Assembly: GCA_051453625.1 (NCBI GenBank)
Contig: JBOZIK010000001.1
Span: 76,282,280 to 76,336,387, forward strand
Direction: 5' to 3'
DNA: 54,108 nucleotides
From: Welwitschia mirabilis
Taxonomy: Eukaryota > Gnetophyta > Gnetopsida > Welwitschiales
Shown here piece after piece: positions 49,301 to 54,108 of the stretch (within the stretch, counting starts at the first letter, position 1; the number at the start of each line of letters is the position of its first letter). The translations under genes were made by a program, and so were the position numbers. The notes beneath the pieces were generated by a model, which did not search any database, was not told the origin of the DNA, and saw nothing but the letters and a program-made list of their open reading frames with translations.

Positions 49301-49574
49301 AAAAAGGTATTTCTCTTTACATGTTTTATTTGTTCCTTATTAATATTTTTGAAATTTTTCATAACTGAGATTTATTTTATTACATTAAGTAAAGTAACAT
49401 CAATTTTTAATATCTTAGAAGTTTTTTTACATTTTCTTCTTTATTATTTTTTATCTTCTTTGTCTTAGCTAGAAAAGATTAGTGGTAAGTTTCATATTTC
49501 TTTTATTAATTTTTCCAAATCTTTCTTCTTATTTTCATCCATTGAACTATTATGTTCTGATATGGTATTGATTT
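46331..49574. other. A+T-rich stretch, no gene recognised
   Basis: Short open stretches at 46,851-47,033 and 48,006-48,188 have no recognisable motifs and normal chance length. No repeat pair found. Confidence 0.5.
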
Positions 49575-49745
49575 TTTGTACTTTTATTCCCTATACCATC
49601 CCTCTTCCTCTACATCACCCCTTTCCCTAGCCCCATCCTTTAAACTTATTGCACCTTTTCCATACCCCAACCATAATGCATCCCTTCCTCCTAACTCTCT
49701 TGCCCCACTCAATTACCCTCCATTTTTATTTCCCTTATTTCTTAT
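49575..49745 (-). other. Strand-asymmetric C-rich/G-rich island
   Basis: The plus strand is almost free of G and rich in CCC/CCCC runs, unlike anything nearby. The minus strand has G runs at 49,600-49,602, 49,618-49,621, 49,625-49,627 and 49,631-49,634 that could stack as a G-quadruplex. The plus-strand 69-codon reading (Pro/Ser/Leu-rich) is probably chance. On the minus side the following sequence reads VQKINTISEHNSSMDENKKK, then LEKLIKEI, so the island may belong to a dead ORF on that strand. Confidence 0.5.
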
Positions 49746-52679
49746 GTTGGATTTTCACCTTATCAAATATGATGAATTCCACTGATGCATATTATTCCTT
49801 CTCATAAACATTTATAACATATGCATTAAAATTTATAAGTTAATTTTGATTGTTATATTTAATATTTTATCTTTGGCTAGTTTAAAAGTTTAAATTTATT
49901 TTTTATTTTATTTCATTTTAGCAAACTTTGTAGTATAGTTTTCATTTGTTTACTTTTTTTAATGTCATAATTTTTTCCTTAAGATGTTTAAAAAATTTAA
50001 ATTATGATAAGGGTTTAGCTAAGTAATTAAATTTTGGAAGCATTTTGTTAAGTTTCCCTTAAAATGTAAGGGATCATTGCAAAGATGAATGTGCAAAATG
50101 CATATCCCTAGTAAAAGCTTTGATGGCATTTGATTTTTTTAATATTTGTTTTGCAAAAATAAGATATGAAGGAACGTTCTTTTATTTTATAATTTTTTAT
50201 TACAAATTACATATATCTTATGTTAGTGCAATGTGCCAATTTACATTAGGTTTAATTTTCATGTTTATCTTTTTAAAATTTTAGTTAATTATAGATACAT
50301 CACTTATCTTTAAAAAAACTTGTTTCTTTGGCTTTTGAATTGTTTTATAATCTTTTTTAGAATGCTAAGTTAGATATTCTCCATTTCCTAGAGTCTTTTT
50401 ACTAATATTTTTATTAATTTTTCAAGTTTTATATATTATTTTTTACTTGCAAATTTGATTTTTATCCTAATTTAAAAGAATTTTCTATCATTTTAAGTAA
50501 GTCCATTATAAAAGAATTGAATTAATACTCATTTTTAATATGGATGTTGTGAACAGATTCTTACCATGTTTTTTTAAGTATTAAAGCCATGGTAAAACAT
50601 TTTATTATATTTTAATGTAAAGTTCATAATATTTTTCTTAGGGTTTGTTCTTTTTATGATGGGAAAATATATTTTAAAAATCTTTTTATTAAGTGTTTTC
50701 AAAGTTAATACACATATATTTTAAAGAAATATAGCATTATTTAACTTCTCTTTTAATATGTATATGAATGAGTGTGTGTCTAGTTTCTTTTATTTCCTAG
50801 GATGCACAATCTCTAAAGGCATGTTACAATGTTACATATTTGTATAAGTATGGATCTTCGTTTTCTAATTCTTTGAATGTGGATAATGAGCTAAGTGAAA
50901 ATTATTTAAATATATGATAATGTTGCATGATTTTTGGGTGAAAAAAATAATACAAGTTAAAGGATTACTTTTTTATGAGTTAATGTAGTTAAAAATGTTT
51001 AAGAAGCTTGATCAAATAATTTAAAATATTTCCATTATATCCAATTGGAATAATCTGTAAATTGTTAAAAAATTAGAAAACTTAAAAAGTAAAGCATTAA
51101 TATTGTAATGAAAAGTTATGTGATTATATTCAACATTGATAAAATACAATGAAACATAAATAAAATTTAATTTTTTTAAAGTACTTCAAAATGAAAAAAC
51201 TAGGTTATCATACAAGTATGCTAGCAAACTAGAACTACCCCAACATAGTAACATAACTATGAAGCATCAATGAGAGAAAACATTATGTGTTAATTTAGAA
51301 AATTACAATGAATTATGTTAAACAAATAGCATGAAAAAAGGGTAAAAAATCATAATGAAATAGCATTAACAAATTTAATAAGGATATTCATTTTTTTATA
51401 GCTTTTACTTCAAAAAAATTTCCTTTTATAGCTTTTCATTTTGAAATAAAATTTTCTTATCTTAGTTTTTGTTTGTATCATTGAATCTTGAATCAAAATG
51501 GCTAATATGTATATTTGACCTTAGAAATGCTAAAACTTTTAAGTAAATTGAAGAAAAATATGAAGCATACCTTTTTAAATAGTTATAGCATCAAATGTTC
51601 TTAACAATTTTCTCAAATTTGTAACTACAATATAGTGGACTTAGATTAATATAATTTAGAATTTTGCTTTTCCATATGAAGAACAAAGTGATACTACAGG
51701 TTTAAAGTTTAATTATAACTAATTAAAAAAATAGAGGACATAAAGTAAAATTTAATTTTATAAATGTGGTAATGAAATCATTCCATCATAAGGTAAAGAA
51801 GACAAAGTGTTATGTCTAGCTTAGAATTAATATGACATGTTATAATAAAACATCACTATTTATTAATATAAAAGATAAGATTATTTATCATGTGTTAACA
51901 TAAAAGATCAAATTATTTATTAAATATGAAATGCATTAACAACAAAAGTAAGAAATATTAAATCTTGTATATGGACATCAATGGTAAGGAAAAACATGTA
52001 TAAAAGAAATAATCTTATAGCTTAATTCAATCTTAAAATTAATATTACCAATTACTACAGTAACACCTTAATGGTCATAGACCATTATATTCAACAATCC
52101 ATGCATCAAAAGAATAGCTCTTTAGGCTTAAGTGCTTAAAAAAAAATTATCTGTAGAATAATAATGATAAAGAGTAATTGTTAGTAATATAAAAGTTACA
52201 ACATAATTTTGTTCATAAGCATGTTTATGATATATAGAGATCTATGGTTTCGTCATATCACTACGTTTAATAAGTATTTATGTGACCTTGTTTATAACAA
52301 AAGTAAGAAATATCCTTATGCATCTTTTAATTTTACCAAATGATTTTGCATTGATTTCTAAAATTAAGAAAGGTTTATAACATATTATAAACTTTTTAAA
52401 TAAATTTTACCATTAATCTAAAACAATAATTAATGTTAAAAAACAAAGATATAGTTTGTAACAACCATTATGATGATTATTGTTTTTAATTAGAAAATGA
52501 ACATGTTCAAGCTTATTTCTCCTATAAATGCTAATGCTTAGAATGCTTTAGCATTTTTCCATGGGATAAATGCATTACTTAAGGAGTTAATAGAGGCATG
52601 AAAGTATTATTTCCCTTGAAAAGTAAGTGTAAAAAAGAGGCAATCTTCTATTGCAATACTCGCCAATAACTTTTTCACA
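49746..52679. other. A+T-rich stretch, no gene recognised
   Basis: Nothing recognisable beyond simple A/T runs. Confidence 0.5.
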
Positions 52680-52860
52680 TTTTTTTTAATTTTTTTGAGT
52701 GAAAATTGAAGGAATTTCATTACTGAAACGTTGAAAGTACCACTCATATAAAAAACATGGGGAATAAAATCAGTAGGTTGGGATAAGCAAAGCCTAGACT
52801 ACATCACTGATGATACTAAAACATGGACCTATGAAATTGTTATAACCCACATCTTGTAAG
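52680..52860 (-). mobile_element. 3' end of an L1-type LINE with poly(A)
   Basis: The minus strand ends in GTTTCAGTAATGAAATTCC, then TTCAATTTTCACTC and (A)7TT(A)8, the usual form of plant LINE 3' ends. Upstream, CTAGGCTTTGCTTATCCCAA and CCCCATGTTTTTTATATGAG fit a LINE 3' untranslated region. 5'-truncated; I did not find a target-site duplication. Confidence 0.5.
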
Positions 52861-52999
52861 CTTTAATTAATAGGGTTTCTAAACTATGTAAAACATTTTG
52901 GTGTTAATTTTAATGAAAATCTCTTTTTATTCTTAGTGAAGATTTATGCATAGCCCTATAATTAACAATGTATTGTATACATTATACATACTCATAAGG

Positions 53000-53099
53000 N
53001 NNNNNNNNNNNNNNNNNNNNNNNNNNNNNNNNNNNNNNNNNNNNNNNNNNNNNNNNNNNNNNNNNNNNNNNNNNNNNNNNNNNNNNNNNNNNNNNNNNN
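53000..53099. other. Assembly gap (100 N)
   Basis: One hundred undetermined bases about 860 bp before the gene start. Confidence 1.
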
Positions 53100-53318
53100 A
53101 ATTGATTATGTGGGACATCCAAAAGTTTTAAATATACAACCTCAAGAATGAAAAATGTATGTCAAAATCGTTAGACTATAACCCATTCACATTCCTGAAA
53201 GATGTTACTACCACTCCATTAAAAGTCTTAGGGTATCGCAATCATAAACAAAGCATGAATGACTTCTCAGGTTTTATGTGTACCTACTTTTATAAACAAG
53301 TCATCTTTGGTTTAAAAA

Positions 53319-53346
53319 ACGACTTTTATAAAACGACTTTTATAAA
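53319..53346 (+). repeat. Two perfect 14-bp tandem units
   Basis: acgacttttataaa occurs twice without a gap. A weaker copy (ctacttttataaac) lies just upstream at about 53,284. Confidence 0.85.
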
Positions 53347-53770
53347 CAGCATCCCATGGAAATTCAACCCACGACTCCCTCGAGCACACCATATGCTGGT
53401 GAGCAAGAGGAGGACGGGGTTGCCGATAAACGGCAGCCAAGTAGTTTAGTCCATGCGTCTGGGCCAGCATTTTTGAAAGTCATTTGCGTTTCCATTGCTT
53501 ATTCTAGTTCGCCTGCTGCGTTTGACTGTAAAAAACAGAAGAGTGATGCGTGCGCACTCGCAAATCACCGCTGAGACACTGGAGGGGCAGCATACTTTCT
53601 TCGCTGCGCTTGGTACGGCGCGGTTGGGACAAGTGTTACGCAAGTGAGTGTTTTTGTCTTTTACAAGAAAATGGAGTCCCCGTTTTTGACGATCCTCTCT
53701 TTTCTCCAGCACATGCATTGATTTTTTGACCCGCTGTCCTTTTAAAATAATGATCGTTGCGCTCACGTCC

Positions 53771-53780
53771 CTATAAATGA
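53771..53780 (+). promoter_or_regulatory. TATA box
   Basis: CTATAAATGA, 81 bp before the ATG when counted from its end. It would give a 5' leader of about 55-60 nt. Confidence 0.6.
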
Positions 53781-53789
53781 ACTTCGTTG

Positions 53790-53797
53790 TCACGTCA
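53790..53797 (+). promoter_or_regulatory. ACGT-core element (bZIP-type)
   Basis: TCACGTCA, the reverse complement of TGACGTGA, a common plant bZIP binding core. A second CACGTC lies at 53,764. Its place between TATA box and likely start is unusual for an enhancer, so function is uncertain. Confidence 0.4.
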
Positions 53798-53860
53798 TTT
53801 GCTCAATCGAATACCCGAATAGGGAACTTTGAGCGCTGAGGCTTCTGTTTGCAGGAATCA

Positions 53861-53974
53861 ATGGCGACCGTAAACCCCGCTGCCTCACCCTTCCCCTGCG
53901 AGCCCAGATATGTCTCGCACCCTCGGAGCTCTTGGGATCATAAACTCATTCAGTCCCTCCGTTCTCCTTTCTCT
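53861..53974 (+). CDS. First coding exon of an unidentified nuclear gene (38 codons, partial)
   Basis: ATG at 53,861 in the context aatcaATGGCG, with Ala as second codon, common in plant genes. The 38 residues start MATVNPAASPFPCEPRYVSH, are rich in Ser, Pro and Arg, and have no stop or repeat signature. Base composition and CpG content differ sharply from all retroelement remnants. The exon ends in frame (phase 0) at a GTAAAT donor at 53,975, and the following 134 bp end in a good acceptor at the last base of the window. Reading on through the donor meets a stop at 54,074, in what looks like intron. An in-frame codon before the ATG (53,849) is TTG, not a start. I do not recognise the family. 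A Ser/Arg-containing N-terminus would allow an organelle transit peptide, but 38 residues are too few to say. Exon 2 onward is outside the window. Confidence 0.68.
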
Positions 53975-54108
53975 GTAAATTCAAAATTTTTAGCTTGTGT
54001 TTCAAGAAGTTTTAATTTTTTTGAAGTTCTAGATTTGGTTTTGCATGAAGTGTTGCTTGCCTCTGATATTTTGTGATTTCGTTGTGCATGAAATTTTTGG
54101 TGTTTCAG
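53975..54108 (+). other. First intron (GT-AG, 134 bp)
   Basis: GTAAAT donor, T-rich body, branch-point-like CTGAT at 54,063-54,067 (about 42 bp before the end) and acceptor TTTTTGGTGTTTCAG at the very end of the window. T-richness higher than in the flanking exon is typical for a plant intron. Confidence 0.68.

Larger units (their letters stand above)
53644..53854 (+). other. Alternative 5'-UTR intron (candidate)
   Basis: GTGAGT at 53,644 is a strong donor and the GCTTCTGTTTGCAG stretch ending at 53,854 is a fair acceptor six bases before the ATG. If transcription began farther upstream, this 211-bp piece could be spliced out. It would then include the TATA box at 53,771, so the two readings exclude each other or mark alternative starts. 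Confidence 0.3.
53340..53860 (+). promoter_or_regulatory. CpG-rich promoter/5' region of the gene at the window end
   Basis: From about 53,340 the base composition changes abruptly. About twenty CpGs occur between 53,500 and 53,850 by hand count, against one or two per kilobase in the repeats. In DNA that has otherwise lost CpG this marks sequence kept free of methylation or under selection, as expected for a promoter. Open stretches across it (minus 53,793-53,446; plus 53,159-53,449 and 53,356-53,574) have no family features and I regard them as chance. Confidence 0.72.

Noticed and set aside
52933-53131. Open frames on both strands spanning the N gap
   Set aside because: Most codons are N; the frames are artefacts.
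53350-53400. tRNA- or SINE-like B box (reverse strand gtgggttgaatttcc)
   Set aside because: Only loosely like GGTTCGANNCC, with no A box at the right spacing and no repeat partner in the window.
53159-53574. Two overlapping plus-strand frames upstream of the gene
   Set aside because: Start in A+T-rich DNA next to the gap, no motifs, and they overlap each other in different phases. Not supported as exons.
53446-53793. 115-codon minus-strand frame across the promoter
   Set aside because: Basic, no recognisable motif, and antisense to the TATA box and upstream region. G+C-rich DNA gives longer chance frames.
1-54108. CRISPR arrays, bacterial operons, phage genes, rRNA or tRNA genes
   Set aside because: None seen; all recognisable coding remnants are plant retrotransposons and the one gene start has introns.

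Overview
The window looks like intergenic DNA from a seed plant: strongly A+T rich, almost free of CpG, and filled with old, nested plant retrotransposons whose reading frames are broken mostly by C-to-T type changes (CAG/CAA to stop, TGG to stop, catalytic Asp to Asn, zinc-binding Cys or His to Tyr). There is no bacterial or phage content. Such A+T enrichment with methylation-type decay of old LTR retrotransposons recalls what has been described for Welwitschia mirabilis. That organism call is an inference; another plant genome with old, heavily methylated repeats is possible.

Layout. 1-345 (-): LINE ORF1-type fragment (DUF4283 plus zinc knuckle). About 1,815-8,671 (-): Ty1/copia element of Sirevirus type with gag, integrase, RT and RNase H, an extra env-like ORF after pol, and flanking LTR pieces. 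10,785-23,967 (-): a structurally complete Ty3/gypsy chromovirus of Tekay/Del type with about 3.8 kb LTRs, a perfect 5-bp target-site duplication (CATAA), PBS, PPT, gag, RT, RNase H, integrase and a chromodomain-like tail. 24,947-25,733 (-): PBS and 5' LTR of a third element (family B). 28,069-34,090 (+): about 3 kb region present twice in tandem around a 100-N gap, carrying plant-transposon/env-like ORF remnants whose second copy runs on to about 35,090. 36,319-38,252 (-): Ty3/gypsy gag-protease remnant. About 38,445-43,006 (-): LTR pair (family A) separated by only 185 bp, with a 111-bp alternating purine-pyrimidine tract in one LTR. 43,007-43,189: fragment of the family B LTR. About 44,350-45,060 (-): L1-type LINE RT. 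52,680-52,860 (-): LINE 3' end with poly(A).

The last about 750 bp differ: CpG-rich and unlike the decayed repeats. They look like the promoter, first coding exon (53,861-53,974) and first intron (53,975-54,108) of a real nuclear gene on the + strand. The window ends exactly on a good 3' splice site, so the rest of the gene lies outside. This is the only part I would call a likely live gene; its product cannot be recognised from 38 residues.

No tRNA, rRNA, CRISPR array or new defence or metabolic system was found. The interest lies in the nesting, the decay pattern and the short-internal LTR pair.
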